A stretch of DNA of 64,000 nucleotides, from the NCBI GenBank assembly GCA_947000775.1, contig CAMQGK010000416.1, forward strand, positions 3,157,501 through 3,221,500, given 5' to 3'. Position 1 is the first letter of the stretch; every line of letters starts with the position of its first letter. The notes below the pieces were generated by a model that was not told where the DNA came from, ran no database searches, and saw only the letters and a program-made list of their open reading frames with translations. The translations under genes were made by a program, and so were the position numbers. Positions 11,860 through 22,189 of the stretch are shown here, one piece after another. This DNA comes from Pterois miles. Lineage: Eukaryota > Chordata > Actinopteri > Perciformes > Scorpaenidae.

Positions 11860-12677
11860 AACTTTTATTGGGTGTAGCTCTCACTTAACAATAGAACTAC
11901 ACACCAGTGTAAATAGTTTGTAGAAGTTGTCCTTTTTCTCTGCACTTTCTTCACTTTTTATTCGACCATGACACTAAGGATCAATAACAACAACAACATC
12001 GACAATGGAGACGGCCGCCGGCACTCGGACGGTGTATTCGCGTGGAGCGCTCCTCGCCCTTCGGGGCCGAGTAGGCTTCGCTTTAGTGAGAGCGGACAGG
12101 GACAACCGGAGCGGTAAGAGGAAAGGAGGGGGGCTCGCTGTGCTTGTTAACTCTCGATGGTGTAATCCCAATCACGTTTCCGTTAAACACCGCATCTGCA
12201 CTCCCAACATTAAGCTGCTGGCTGTGAGGGAACCCCTCCCACCCCCTCTATGACCAACTGGTCCAGATGAGGAGTACATTCAGCCAGAGACTGATCCCCC
12301 CTCGGCACACTACAAACCGTCTGGGTCAGTGCTTTCTTTTGGTGGCCATCAGGCTCCATAACCAAGGTCTGACCCCATGTGACTCTGATCATCTGCTCCG
12401 TATTTATTCCAAATGTATATAATTACATATAATTATATAATTACATATATATATATGCTATGCATATACAATACTCACCACCTGCTGCACTTTACTTATT
12501 ACTGTTACTTACTTACTTATTTTATTGTTTATTCTCTTCATTGCACCTTCTTCCCTTCATTGCACCTTCTCTTTTAATTTTTACTATACTGTATTTATCT
12601 GTACTGTGTTGATGCTGCTATGACACCTGAATTTCCCTCCGGGGATTAATAAAGGTTCATCTTATCTTATCTTATTT
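11860..12677 (+). mobile_element. Internally deleted LINE: endonuclease start joined to 3' end
   Basis: From about 12005 the + frame reads RGALLALRGRVGFALVRADR, then KRKGGGLAVLVNSRWCNPNH and ICTPNIKLLAVR, typical of the N-terminal part of a LINE APE endonuclease. At about 12240 it jumps to a 3' end whose untranslated part (12355-12660) is about the same as 24120-24430, ending in ATTTCCCTCCGGGGATTAAT plus TTATC units. The rest of the endonuclease and the reverse transcriptase are missing. It ends about 110 bp before fat3 exon A. Confidence 0.7.
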
Positions 12678-12789
12678 TATTCTGTTTTACTGGGGAATAC
12701 TCCAGATACAAAAGCTGAAGACACACTAAAACTTGCATTTTACTGGATTTTAAATAAACATTTGCTGTCTTTGTCTGTTCCTCCTCCAG

Positions 12790-13113
12790 GGGTGATCTAC
12801 ACCACCGATATGTTGGACCGTGAGACCAAGGACTCTTATTGGCTAACTGTGTATGCCAGTGACCATGGTGTAGTTCCCCAGTTTGCCACTATCGAGGTGT
12901 TCGTCCAAGTGGAAGATGTTAACGACAACGCCCCGCTAACCTCAGAGCCGCTGTACCGGCCCTCAGTGCCTGAGAATTCTCCACGGGATGTTTCTGTGAT
13001 CCAAATCCAGGCCCAGGACCCAGATGCCACGCCCACTGTTGCCATTGATAGGCTCAACTACCGCATCATAAGCGGAAACCCGCAGAATTTCTTCACCATC
13101 AACACCCGCACTG
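12790..13113 (+). CDS. fat3: fat3-like exon A: end of one cadherin repeat and start of the next
   Basis: The exon starts after CTCCTCCAG and ends before GTGAGT. It is 324 nt, phase 1 at both ends, so skipping it would keep the frame. The first codon is Gly, shared with the previous exon. Translation begins GVIYTTDMLDRETKDSYWL, which has the cadherin strand motif LDRE, then VYASDHG (the AxDxG motif), then the calcium-binding linker DVNDNAP at 12915-12935. A new repeat follows with VPENSPRDVSVIQIQAQDPD and ends SGNPQNFFTINTRTG. Compared with my recollection of mammalian FAT3 there are a few extra residues after DPD (ATPTVAID), before LNYRI. The preceding 12.8 kb holds no other recognisable cadherin exon, so a long intron precedes it. 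The fit to FAT1/FAT3 is strong; ordinal exon 3 is an inference. Confidence 0.93.
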
Positions 13114-13134
13114 GTGAGTAATGCTGTGTGTGCG

Positions 13135-13320
13135 CGCATGTGTGTGCATGCATACTTGTACAGTTATCATTGCGAGGACCAATTTGAGTTTTAGACCTTC
13201 AGAGTGAGGGCATTTTTGGAAAGTTGTGATGGTTAGGGTTAGGGTTAGGGTAAGGGGCGAGGGAATGCATTTTGTCAATGAGTGTCCTCACAAAGAAAGT
13301 ACAAACGTGTGTCTTGTGTG
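13135..13320 (+). repeat. Dispersed repeat containing GGTTAGGGTTAGGG
   Basis: Starts with TGTGTG/CATGCAT, has GAGGACCAATTTGAGTTTTAG, three TTAGGG units and GTCAATGAGTGTCCTCAC. It looks like a fish interspersed repeat, not a telomere. Confidence 0.5.
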
Positions 13321-15080
13321 TGTGAAAAGGCAATGCTGTATCTCAGGTTGAGCAATGCTGTGCAGGTGTGAATGATTCCTTGGGAGAACAATCGTGTAGT
13401 GACCTTCTTTTAGAATGACATCGGGGCAAGTGGCTGACATGACAGATGCCCGTCTCTGTGACTGGGCTGTAGGGAGGGATGGACGTCATGATGTTCCCTC
13501 ATTGGGTGTTTGGATGATTGTAGTGGAGACAGACCTGAAGACTACCACACAAAAACTAGACTGCCCACACAAAATGAGTGTTTTCACCAACAAACACAGA
13601 TTTTGTAGTGCTAGCAGTCAAAAGAGATCACATGGACTACTGAGTAAATAAATAATAAACAAAATAAATACAATGATTACAGTTATGCCAGACTGTGCCA
13701 GCTTTTCTCCTGTACCAAAACAGAGGTCTCCATTCATCAGTAAGTTTAACTTGCTAACTGACACTGTAATGCTTGCTAAAATGGAAACAATGGCAAAACT
13801 AACTGCATACAGAGAGAGCTGGGGGACCTCATCAGAGCTGCTGATGAATAGAATTATGAAATAATAGCTACATCACAGTTTGCTGTTATGCTGTTTACAT
13901 CTAATTTAGATTGTTATTATTCCTCTCATTTGAACATGTGATGTTAAGAGTCCTGACGAGTCCCGACATCATCAGTTCCAGTTTTCTGGGATTCTGACAT
14001 TTCCTCGTTACTGCCATTCAGTTGGGTGATGATAACGCTATAGCACATCCATCTAATTAAAGAGTCTTGGCAAAAATAGCCTCTCTATAGTATATGTGTG
14101 GGGTGAAGTGGAGGGAGTGAAGAGGAAGGGGAGGAGAAGGCAGATGCTGGAGAAACAACAACAGCAGCTGCAACATGGTCTGGGAACATGAACACACTCA
14201 TCCCCTCTGCACGCTGCTGCATTCACAGTTTGTTCAGCAGATAAGGCTTGTGGTGGAGAGAAGGGAAATATAATTGGCTGTTGCTATATTTATCTTTTCT
14301 TTAGTCAGGATCCCTTTGCTTTGAATTTGATACTATTCCGCCCATTTGTCTCAAGCAACTACTCCTCTCTCTCTTTCTTCCTTTATTAAAGAGATTTTTG
14401 CACTTTGCATTTTTGTGTTGTCATCTTGTATGTCCTCATACTCTCTCTCTGCCACCCTCTCTCTTTTAACTCTGACTATTTCCTTTCTTCTCTCAATAGC
14501 TGTTTTCCAGTGTTTTGGGTACATGCCTGTCTCTCCTCTCTCCATGGTGGATATTGAATATTTGATTTTGTGGTTATGAAATTTTGATGAGGGAATGCAG
14601 ATTATCCATAAGCCTGAAGTAGTATTCCTCTCTAACTGACAAATTTGTTGTTTATCTCTTCTGTCTATCTGCCGGATTGTCTCTTTTTCTCTCTCTTTAT
14701 TTCTTTATCATGTCTTCTCTAATTCTAACCTTATTTCTCTGTCTGTGGTGTCATATTGAAGTGACCCTCACAGCACAGTCCATTTGGATGTTTTTACAGC
14801 TTCTTTACTCAGGATTTTGTGCTTTGTTTAATCATGTGAACGAACAATTTTGGCAGGTTGAAGTGCAAGATGATCTCACAGTAATATGTGAAATGACCAT
14901 GACCTATTCACAGCGCATTATGTGGTGGTGACGGTACGTAATGTGTTAAAATTATGTGCCACCACCATGGAAACAATTTATCAGGTCTATGCAACAACAC
15001 TACATTGTTAGGTTAAACAATTTGACGCTAAGTTTAGACTACAAAACTGCATCATTAGGTTAAACAATTTAACGTTAGGT
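13321..15080. other. Intron sequence, no gene signal
   Basis: Only chance ORFs and a pyrimidine-rich stretch (about 14360-14480, 14680-14720). No transposon reading was found. Confidence 0.5.
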
Positions 15081-15164
15081 CTAGGGACATCTGCTGGAGG
15101 GCATGTCCGCTGAAGGTGCTGAAACCTCACCCACAGGGCAAGGAAGGTGCAGCTGAATCCCATC

Positions 15165-15285
15165 AAATGGGCGGATCGGAGAAATGTAGCATATGGAAGA
15201 CTGTTTGTCCAGTGTTGCTCGGGGGCCTGAGTCTTTCTGATCGAGGCTCAGCCCATGAATGTTGTGAGGCCTGTAATGGTCCCCG
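15165..15285 (+). repeat. Dispersed repeat, copy 1 of a pair
   Basis: A segment of about 110 bp (around GGGCCTGAGTCTTTCTGATC, then GAGGCTCAGCC) recurs in diverged form at 36612-36735. The family is unknown. Confidence 0.5.
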
Positions 15286-15459
15286 TTGCACCAGAGTCCA
15301 GTCTTCTCAGAGTCAGGATGTTTAGGAATGCAACCCAAAGCAGGACCTCTCCCCCGGCGCTGGATGGCTCCTGCCAGGCACATTTCCTCTGAGGCAGTGC
15401 AATGTTACCGGTCAGCTTGGAAAGGCTCGGGGTGATGCTGCTTCCTGGGACTTGTGTTG

Positions 15460-16215
15460 CCACGATACCAACATTTTGGTATCGATACTGGTACCAACAT
15501 GTATTTCGATACTTTTCAATATTTTTCCAAATAAATGGAGAACACATCACACATCAGTAAATAAATTAAAATACCACATTGACAGGCTTTTCGAAGAATT
15601 TTAAAATATAGAAAATAAGTAAAGAATAAAATATGATTCAAAACATCTGAACATCTGAAAACACTGCAGCTTTTTTGTTATTTTGACCAGTTGTAAATTT
15701 TGGGAGAAATTATTATCAGTAGTTTATAGAATAAAACAAAAACATTCATTTTACTCAAACAGACATGTATTAATAGGCAAGTAAAACCAGAGAAAGAGGT
15801 AATTGTAATGCGGCTTTAATTTTTTCCCAGAGCTACTTTTGTGGAGAGTGACGGGGGCTGGCATTGTTTGCTTTTAGCACTGAATGTGGCTTTTTTTCAT
15901 ATATATGAATATATAGAAGTTATTACCTGTCATTCTCTGAACTCCTTGTGCAGGACTGGGTGCTTGTCCCTCAAATGTTTCACCAAGTTGGAAGTGTTTC
16001 CACTCCACTCCGCTTTGGTGTTAGTGGCTTCACCGTGCTCATTTATTTTGAAGCCGAAGTAATTCCAGATAGCACTTTGCACACCTGGTTTCTCTATGCA
16101 TTGCGGTGCATTGAGGGCTGCGGTAGCTGCCATCCTCTCCCTGCTTCTGCTCTCTCTCTCTGTCTTTCTCCTTCTGTCGTTAAGCTTTCCTCCTGCTCCG
16201 TTTGCTTCTAAACAC
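15460..16215 (-). mobile_element. hAT transposon remnant with BED-type zinc finger
   Basis: Minus strand 16215-15930 reads MAATAALNAPQCIEKPGVQS, then AIWNYFGFKINEHGEAT and NTSNLVKHLRDKHPVLHKEF. This is the BED finger of ZBED-like hAT transposases (xIWxxFG ... NTSNLxxHLxxxHP). The Cys-x2-Cys half of the finger is missing, apparently by a small deletion, leaving the His half. Towards 15470 the DNA holds GGTATCGATACTGGTACC-like palindromic bases typical of the outer parts of such elements. No catalytic domain remains. Confidence 0.6.
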
Positions 16216-16227
16216 TGCTCACTTGGG

Positions 16228-16416
16228 TTCTGCTGCAGGACAGTGATCTGAAACACACCAGCAAGTCCACCTCTGAGTGGCTTAAAAAAAAAAAAAAAAA
16301 AAAAACTACATGAAGGTTTTGGAGTGGCCTAGTCAAATTCCAGATTTCAATCCGATTGAGATGCTGTGGCTGTCAGGGAAGTTGGGTATTTAACCAAAAA
16401 GGGGGGAGAAAGGGGA

Positions 16417-16478
<62 letters not shown>

Positions 16479-17427
16479 CCACATGCAGAGACACACCAAC
16501 AGACGAATTAAACAAAAGACGAGTCTTTAATATTAGACTTTTTGAAACCAATATTACAGTAATACAAAATAAACTACACTAGAAAGAAATAATAACTAAA
16601 CACAAAGAAACAACAAGGAAACTAAATACACCAATACTAAGATTAAAACTAGATGTATAGTGCACAGAGAGACACAAGTACACAAACACAGACAAGTTAA
16701 ACACAGGAACACCAGGAGTGCACAGAAAGACACCGAAACAGGAAGACAGGGAAAAAACCTACCATAAAGAAAAGAGATGTGAGACTACACGAGGAGAAGT
16801 GAGTTTAAAGGGAATCCAGGGAGAACACGAGGAAACATGCCAGTCAAAGAAACAGAGCACAGGGAGACCATGAGGACTTTAGACAAATGAGTCGACAAGA
16901 ACAGAAGGAAAGGGAGTGGTTTAAATACAGAGGGGGATGACACACAGGTGTCAAAACAAGTAACAAAACAGAACCAAATAATGAACTAATCAAAAAACTA
17001 ACTAACATAGAAGACCATAATCGTGACAGTGGCATGACTTTAACAGGCCGTTCATGCTCAAACCCTCCAACATGGCTGAATTAAGACAATTGCGTAAAGA
17101 AGAGTGGGCCAAAATTCCTCCACAGTGATGTAAAAGACTCATTGCCAGTTATCGCAAACGCTTGATTGCAGTTGTTGCCACCAAGGGTGACACAACCAGT
17201 TATTAGGTTTAGAGGGCAGTTACTTTTTCACATAGGGCCAGCTAGGTTTGGATAGCTTTTTTTGCTAAATTAATGAAATCATCATTTTAAAACTGCATTT
17301 TCTATTTACTTGGGTTAATTTGTCTAACATTAAAATTAGTTTGATGATCTCAGACATTTAAGTGTGACAAATATGCAAAAAATATAAGAAATCAAGAAGG
17401 GGGCAAATACTTTTTCACAGCATTGTA
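16228..17427 (+). mobile_element. Tc1/mariner remnant (3' half of transposase), split by an LTR
   Basis: The + strand reads QDSDLKHTSKSTSEWLK, an A-tract, LEWPSQIPDFNPIEMLW, then after the LTR HDFNRPF, MAELRQLRKEEWAKIPP, LIASYRKRLIAVVATKGDT. The second Asp (QDSD, in place of the usual QDN/QDND) and the Glu (NPIE) of the DD34E triad region are visible; the N-terminus and first Asp are missing. It ends with the terminal-repeat-like GGGCAAATACTTTTTCACAG at about 17401-17420. A poly-A run (16284-16305) and a stop codon after IPPQ show it is dead. Confidence 0.75.
16371..17028 (-). mobile_element. Solo LTR of an LTR retrotransposon
   Basis: The element starts TGTCAGGG and ends CGTGACA (TG...CA) and is flanked by a perfect 5-bp duplication GTGGC (16366-16370 and 17029-17033). 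It is 658 bp with no coding capacity. On the minus strand it has a TATA-like CTGTATTTAAACC and a later ATTAAAGACTC polyadenylation-like site, so transcription would run on the minus strand. A (GA)n tract (about 16421-16476) lies near its 3' end. Length, ends and duplication size fit a solo LTR, probably Gypsy-type. It sits precisely inside the Tc1 reading NPIEMLW / HDF. Confidence 0.8.
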
Positions 17428-17479
17428 TGGTAATCAACGCAGACATGCCATTGACCATTATGTGAGATTTGTTGTTTAA

Positions 17480-17720
17480 ATAAACAACAATGAAAGCTGC
17501 AAGCAGCGATGAACAGGTCCTTGCACCTTCCCGTACGTCAGTGGTACTGGTGGGACGCTGGTTGACACACCTGTACACTTCAGTGACCATAGGACACTAC
17601 AAACGCAAGTTTGATGTTTTTTTCCCTGTAGGAAATGACGTACTGCAATTTTTTCACAACTTCTTGTCCACTATGTGGCACTAGGGAACACACAATAGAA
17701 TGTATTCACCAACAAGTAGA
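17480..17720 (+). repeat. Dispersed repeat (GCAAGCAGCGATGAACAGGTCC type)
   Basis: Begins AAAGCTGCAAGCAGCGATGA and contains a TTGCACCTTCCCG phrase. I recognise the opening as a widespread fish interspersed repeat. Its boundaries are uncertain. Confidence 0.4.
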
Positions 17721-18750
17721 CTATGCACACACTGCACTGCTACATTCACAGCTATAATGCCACAAACAACCCCACACTCATCACAGCCACACACACGGTC
17801 TGTCAGATACTCGATAACATTACGCCATGCTGACAGATTGTGTGTGTGTGACTACTGTGAGCCACCAGCAATGCTACACCTGTAAATGGTGCACATATAC
17901 ACAGAGTTTGTCGGACACTTAACTTGCGCTGACCTCACAGCTAATCTAAATGGTGCAGTGGAGACACACTGAGAAAGTGGCTGCATGTGTACATGCAGCA
18001 TTATGGCTGCTACAGTAACTCTCCCTGAACTGGGGACTCACTTATCGTTGCAGCTGGGTGGCTTGTTAAGAACTAAAATCATACAGCACCACTGCATGAG
18101 AGGCACTAATCTTTGTCAGTTAACAGTTAATAATCGGTAAACAAGGCTTGGTTATCAGTTAGAAAAAATAATTTCATCCATAGTAAAGATTATTAACAGG
18201 TTGGACCCTGGCCCCCACCAAACCACTAAAGGCATATATGCCTTTTTGTGGCCCATAGTAAAGGTTGTTAGGGCCTAGCTGCTGTAGGCTAGGCTGAACA
18301 TTCACTGTTCAACTCACTACTTCAGGCTGCCATCAACAGTAACATTACACATGACCTCTCATTTGTTCGTTAAACTCCTGATATTTAATTTGGGACAATG
18401 ACATAGTTGGATAGCAGCTAGTCTTGTTGTTAACTTTACTGTCAAAATGTTATTGATGTTGAATCTTGCTGGCATGACATTAGCTGTCTGTCTCATACCT
18501 GAGCCAAAGGGTTCTATGAGCTAAGTGGATGTTGCCAAGTTGTCGCTAAGGCTTATCCTATTTACTGGAGTAATGAACAATGTTTCCATTGTGTATTGTG
18601 TAATAACCTAATGGATGGTAATGATTGTTCCAGGTATTAGAAACCCTTCAGGGTTACCAGGGAAATGTAATCAATGGAATTTGAAAAAAACTTTTCTGGT
18701 TATGGTTTCAAAATGCATGAAAATGTAAATTAATGGTCATTTTTTTTCTT
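17721..18750. other. Intron sequence, no gene signal
   Basis: No protein-like or RNA-like signal. Contains short self-complementary stretches but nothing classifiable. Confidence 0.4.
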
Positions 18751-18768
18751 TGGCATGTGACCATGGTA

Positions 18769-18892
18769 AACGCAGAATAATGCCCACTGAAGTGTCTATA
18801 ATCAGGAATTAATGGACTTGGCAGAGGTTCTATTCTCCACATCATCCATTAATTCCTGATAATGGTCACATTGTTGGGCATTATCCCTTACT
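18769..18892. repeat. Inverted repeat (possible MITE core)
   Basis: The left arm, AATAATGCCCACTGAAGTG then ATCAGGAATTAATGGA, is matched in reverse complement by TCCATTAATTCCTGATAATG and TTGGGCATTATC. Arms are about 45 bp with a loop of about 25 bp. It looks like a fold-back or MITE-type repeat. Confidence 0.55.
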
Positions 18893-19294
18893 TTTGTGAC
18901 AGTACTCCAGAAATATTACCAAAGTGTTTGAATAATATGCTTGTTATATGGGATTGGTGACAACTAGCCAACCATGAACAAACTGAATGAATATTTTTGA
19001 AAATTGCATATGACACAACAATGAAATTTGTCTGCTTGTCTGCTTCTTTGGTTCAGACCAGAATGTCAAGATCCCCTCCTATCTCTCCCTGAACTGACAT
19101 ACAGATGTCCAAATGACAACTACTTAATTTTCTCATCTTATGAAAGGTTTAATGGCAAACATGCACATTTCCCACATCCTGGATTGTTCCTTTTAACAGA
19201 CATACTGTAGACATCAGATAGTTCGTTACATTGAAAACATGAAATAATCTCTGTGTGATAGCTAATAACTGCATCTGCCTCCTTCTCTTTTTCT

Positions 19295-19337
19295 CTCTTC
19301 TCTTCTCTTCTCTTCTCTTCTCTTCTCTTCTCTTCTT
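19295..19337. repeat. (TCTTC)n tract
   Basis: About eight TCTTC units, upstream of exon B. Confidence 0.9.
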
Positions 19338-19393
19338 CTGTCATTCCATGCAATTAGAACACACCATCTACCTGACACCCACAACTAATTACC

Positions 19394-19394
<1 letters not shown>

Positions 19395-19469
<75 letters not shown>
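19395..19469. repeat. (TG)n microsatellite upstream of exon B
   Basis: About 37 TG units ending 70 nt before the exon B acceptor. Confidence 0.95.
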
Positions 19470-19472
<3 letters not shown>

Positions 19473-19538
19473 TGTCTGTGTATGTGTTTGTTTGTTTGTT
19501 GTCTCTTTTCTAAGTTTTCTCTCTGGATTCTGTTTCAG

Positions 19539-19600
19539 GTCTGATCACTACAACCTCTAGGAAACTGGACCGTGAACAACAAACAGAACATGTTTTAGAG
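19539..19600 (+). CDS. fat3: fat3-like exon B: 62-nt mini-exon
   Basis: The acceptor is TTCTGTTTCAG and the donor GTGAGG. The exon has two bases completing a Gly codon plus 20 codons: LITTTSRKLDREQQTEHVLE. This carries the LDRE motif of the cadherin repeat begun in exon A, and the reading continues exactly into exon C (LE followed by VLVSDGG). Start phase 1, end phase 0. At 62 nt, skipping it would shift the frame. It is flanked by a TG tract ending 70 nt upstream of the exon and by a TG/G24/TG tract starting about 12 nt after the donor site. That context is unusual for such a short exon and may matter for splicing. The assignment rests on phase and motif fit on both sides. Confidence 0.9.
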
Positions 19601-19612
19601 GTGAGGACATAG

Positions 19613-19617
19613 TGTGT

Positions 19618-19648
<31 letters not shown>

Positions 19649-19652
19649 GGGG

Positions 19653-19695
<43 letters not shown>

Positions 19696-19758
19696 TGGGT
19701 GTGGGTGGGTGGGTGTGGGTGTGTGTGGGTGTGTGTGTGTGCGCGTGCGCGCGCGCTC
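19613..19758. repeat. TG / G24 / TG / GCGC compound tract after exon B
   Basis: TG repeats starting 13 nt after the donor, then 24 consecutive G (19632-19655), more TG/GGTG repeats, then an alternating GCGCGTGCGCGCGC part. Such tracts are prone to sequencing error, so their length is uncertain. Confidence 0.9.
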
Positions 19759-19829
19759 GCGTGCGTCACCCAAAGACCACTTACTGCACAGCACTCAACA
19801 ACCCCACCACCACAGGCAACCTCTGATGG

Positions 19830-20368
19830 CTCCTTGCAAGAAACCTTGACCAAGTTCCAGAGGAATCCACTGACTGGTCAGCTCTGTGCACAGACATCCA
19901 TGCTGCAACCTCGTAAGAACTTGGCCTGTCAAGGAAATGTCATCAAGACTGGTTTGACAATAACTCCGAAATCAAATCAGTCCTGCAAGCAAAACATGAA
20001 GCCCACAAAGCTCTCCTGTCCAAATCTGGATCCTTCACTGTGAAAGCCACTTTTGCTGGGCTTACAACCCAGCATGAACTTTGCATCCACCAAGTGTCTC
20101 CCATGGTCCAGAGGACACAAGAAATCCAAAAGCTCACACACTGCAGCAACACCCAGGGCTTCTATGATGTCATCAAAGCCATATATGGCCACAGGAAAAA
20201 AACATTGCCCCTGTCTGATCAACAAATGGGAGCATTCTCCTCTAGTACCACTGTGATATTCTTAGCCACTTGGTGGATCATTTTGAGATCCTCAATAACC
20301 ACACCAATCCTGTTGAGCTCCATATCCTCAATAAACTCCTGGATCTTTCACCAGTCCTCCCTCTCTGG
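19830..20368 (+). pseudogene. LINE ORF2 fragment, 5' piece of an interrupted element
   Basis: With frame changes the + strand reads DWFDNNSEIKSVLQAKHEAH, KALLSKSGSFTVK, VQRTQEIQKLTHCSNTQGFY, DVIKAIYGHRKKTLPL and HLVDHFEILNNHTNPVELHI. This is the segment between endonuclease and reverse transcriptase of a fish/invertebrate non-LTR element. The same element seems to resume at 22190. Several frameshifts; dead. Confidence 0.65.
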
Positions 20369-22165
20369 TTTAGGATGAGGGGCATTGAGCTCCAGGTGGT
20401 TCTGGCTGCACCAGGATGCCAGATGGTTGACCTCCCATTTGTAGGCAGACTCATCACCCTCTGAAATGAGGCTGATGAGGGTGGTGCCATCTGCTAACTT
20501 AAGGAGTTTGACAGATTGGTTTCCAGAGGTGCAGCCATTGGTGTACACGGAGAAGAGCAGAGGGCAGAGGATGCAGCCTTTGGGGGTACTGGTGCTGAAG
20601 GTCTGGGTGTCGGAGACTTGCTTCCCCATCCTTACGTGCTGACTCCTGCCGGTTAGAAAGTCTGTGATCCATCTGCAGGTGGAGTCAGGCACGCTCAGCA
20701 GGGAAGCTTGTCCTGTAGCAGAGCTTGACTGATTGAATGCGGAGCTGAAATACACAAACAGGATCCTGGCATAAGTACCAGGAGGGGTATGTTTACTATG
20801 TGGTTTACAGACCTGTTGGCCCTGTAGGCAAACTGCAGTGGATCCAGCAAGGGGTTGGTTATTGTCTTTAGGTGGTGGAGCACAAGGCGTTCAAAAGTCT
20901 TCATTATCACAGAGGTCAGAGCGATGGGTTTGTAATCCTGAAGACCTGTAATCCTTGGCTTCTTGGGGACCGGGATGATGGTGGAAGCTTTGAAACAGGC
21001 TGGCACCCTGCAGGTTTCCAGTGAGGTGTTAAAGATTTAAAGGGGGGCTGGGTGCTGGTGTTGACTATTGATGGCTGCGGGGAGAGGAGATGAATCAAAT
21101 CGAATCTACAGTAAAACTCATTCAGCTCGTTGGCAAGTCTGAGGTCATTTGTGGAGTGGGACGGTTTGGGCTTGTAGTTAGTGATCTGCCTCAGCCCTTT
21201 CCAGACTGAGGCAGAGTTGTTGGCTGAGAATTGTTTTTCAAGATTCTCTGAATACTGCCATTTGGCTTCCCTCACTGCCTTGCCAAACGCATATTTAGCC
21301 ACTTTAAAACCCTCTCTGTCACCATTCCTAAATCCCTCTTGCTTAACCAAGCAGGTTGAGCTTGGCTGTGAACCAGGGCTTCTTGTTATTATAGTGAACT
21401 CTGGTGCATGTCAGTATACAGCTGTCCTCTCAGAAGCTGATATACGATGTCACAGCATCTGTGTATTCATCCAGACTGTCAATGGTGGTCTTAAACATCT
21501 CCCAGTCTGTACGGTCCAGGCACTCAAGCAGATCCTCCACCGCTTCGCTGCTCCATGTCTTGGTTATCCTCACAACAGGTTTAGCCAGTTTGACCCTCTG
21601 CCTGTACGCTGGGATGAGATGGACCAAGACGTGGTTGGAGTTTCCCAGCGCAAGCACGGGGAAATGACATGATAAGCGTTGTTGATAGTGCAGTTAGATT
21701 TGTCGTGTTCTCCTCTCTCGTTGGACTATATTTTGGGAGTTCTTGTGTCAAGGTCCCTTTGTTAAAGTCCCCAAGGACAATGACAAGAGAGTCAGAGTTT
21801 TTCCTCTCAACCTCCCGTATCTGGTCGGCAAGCAGCCGCTGCACAAGCTCCACGTTAGCTTGCAACAGAATGTAAACACCGACCAGAATGAAGGATGAGA
21901 ATTCACCGGAAAAGTAAAATAATTTACAGTTGATGATGAGAGATTCTGGGTCTGGAGAGCACACCCACAAAAGCACTGTCACATCCCTGCATCAGCCGTC
22001 GTTAATGTAGAAACAGATTCCTCCACCTTTTGATTTGTGTGATAGCTCCGGGTTGCAGTCGGCTCTGAACAGCTGGAAGCCGGGAAGCTGCAGCGCAGAG
22101 TCCGGTATAGAGCCACACAGCCACGACTACCCACATAGCTAACACTACCCAACTCCTTCACCCCT
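20369..22165 (-). mobile_element. L2/CR1-type LINE remnant with endonuclease and reverse transcriptase
   Basis: Minus strand, 22165 to 20369. The endonuclease part includes FRADCNPELSHKSKGGGICF, VGVYILLQANVELVQRLLAD and SLVIVLGDFNKG. A connecting region includes AVEDLLECLDRTDWEMFKTT, FKVAKYAFGKAVREAKWQYS and VWKGLRQITNYKPK. The reverse transcriptase has FKASTIIPVPKKPRITGLQD, NPLLDPLQFAYRANRSVN, DSTCRWITDFLTGRSQHV, and a catalytic motif reading LADGTT where FADDTT is expected, then NHLELNA. Several frameshifts and the DD-to-DG change make it inactive. Both the 5' UTR and the 3' end are missing at the junctions. Confidence 0.8.
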
Positions 22166-22189
22166 AGCTTTCAAATCAATGGTGTTCCA

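Noticed and set aside
1..12789. An upstream fat3 exon in the first 12.8 kb
   Set aside because: No stretch reads as a cadherin repeat with an AG/GT frame in phase 1; the known FAT layout has a very large exon before this one, which would be obvious.
13240..13262. TTAGGG repeats as an interstitial telomere
   Set aside because: Only about three units, set within a longer non-telomeric interspersed repeat.
18769..18892. microRNA gene at the fold-back
   Set aside because: Arm length and symmetry fit a transposon-derived hairpin equally well; sequence alone cannot support a microRNA call.
19612..20043. Cys/Val- and Gly-rich ORFs over TG and G tracts as genes
   Set aside because: They are translations of microsatellites in several frames; the same holds for ORFs at 6316-6609, 19255-19853, 39989-40402, 43586-43882 and 34134-34502.
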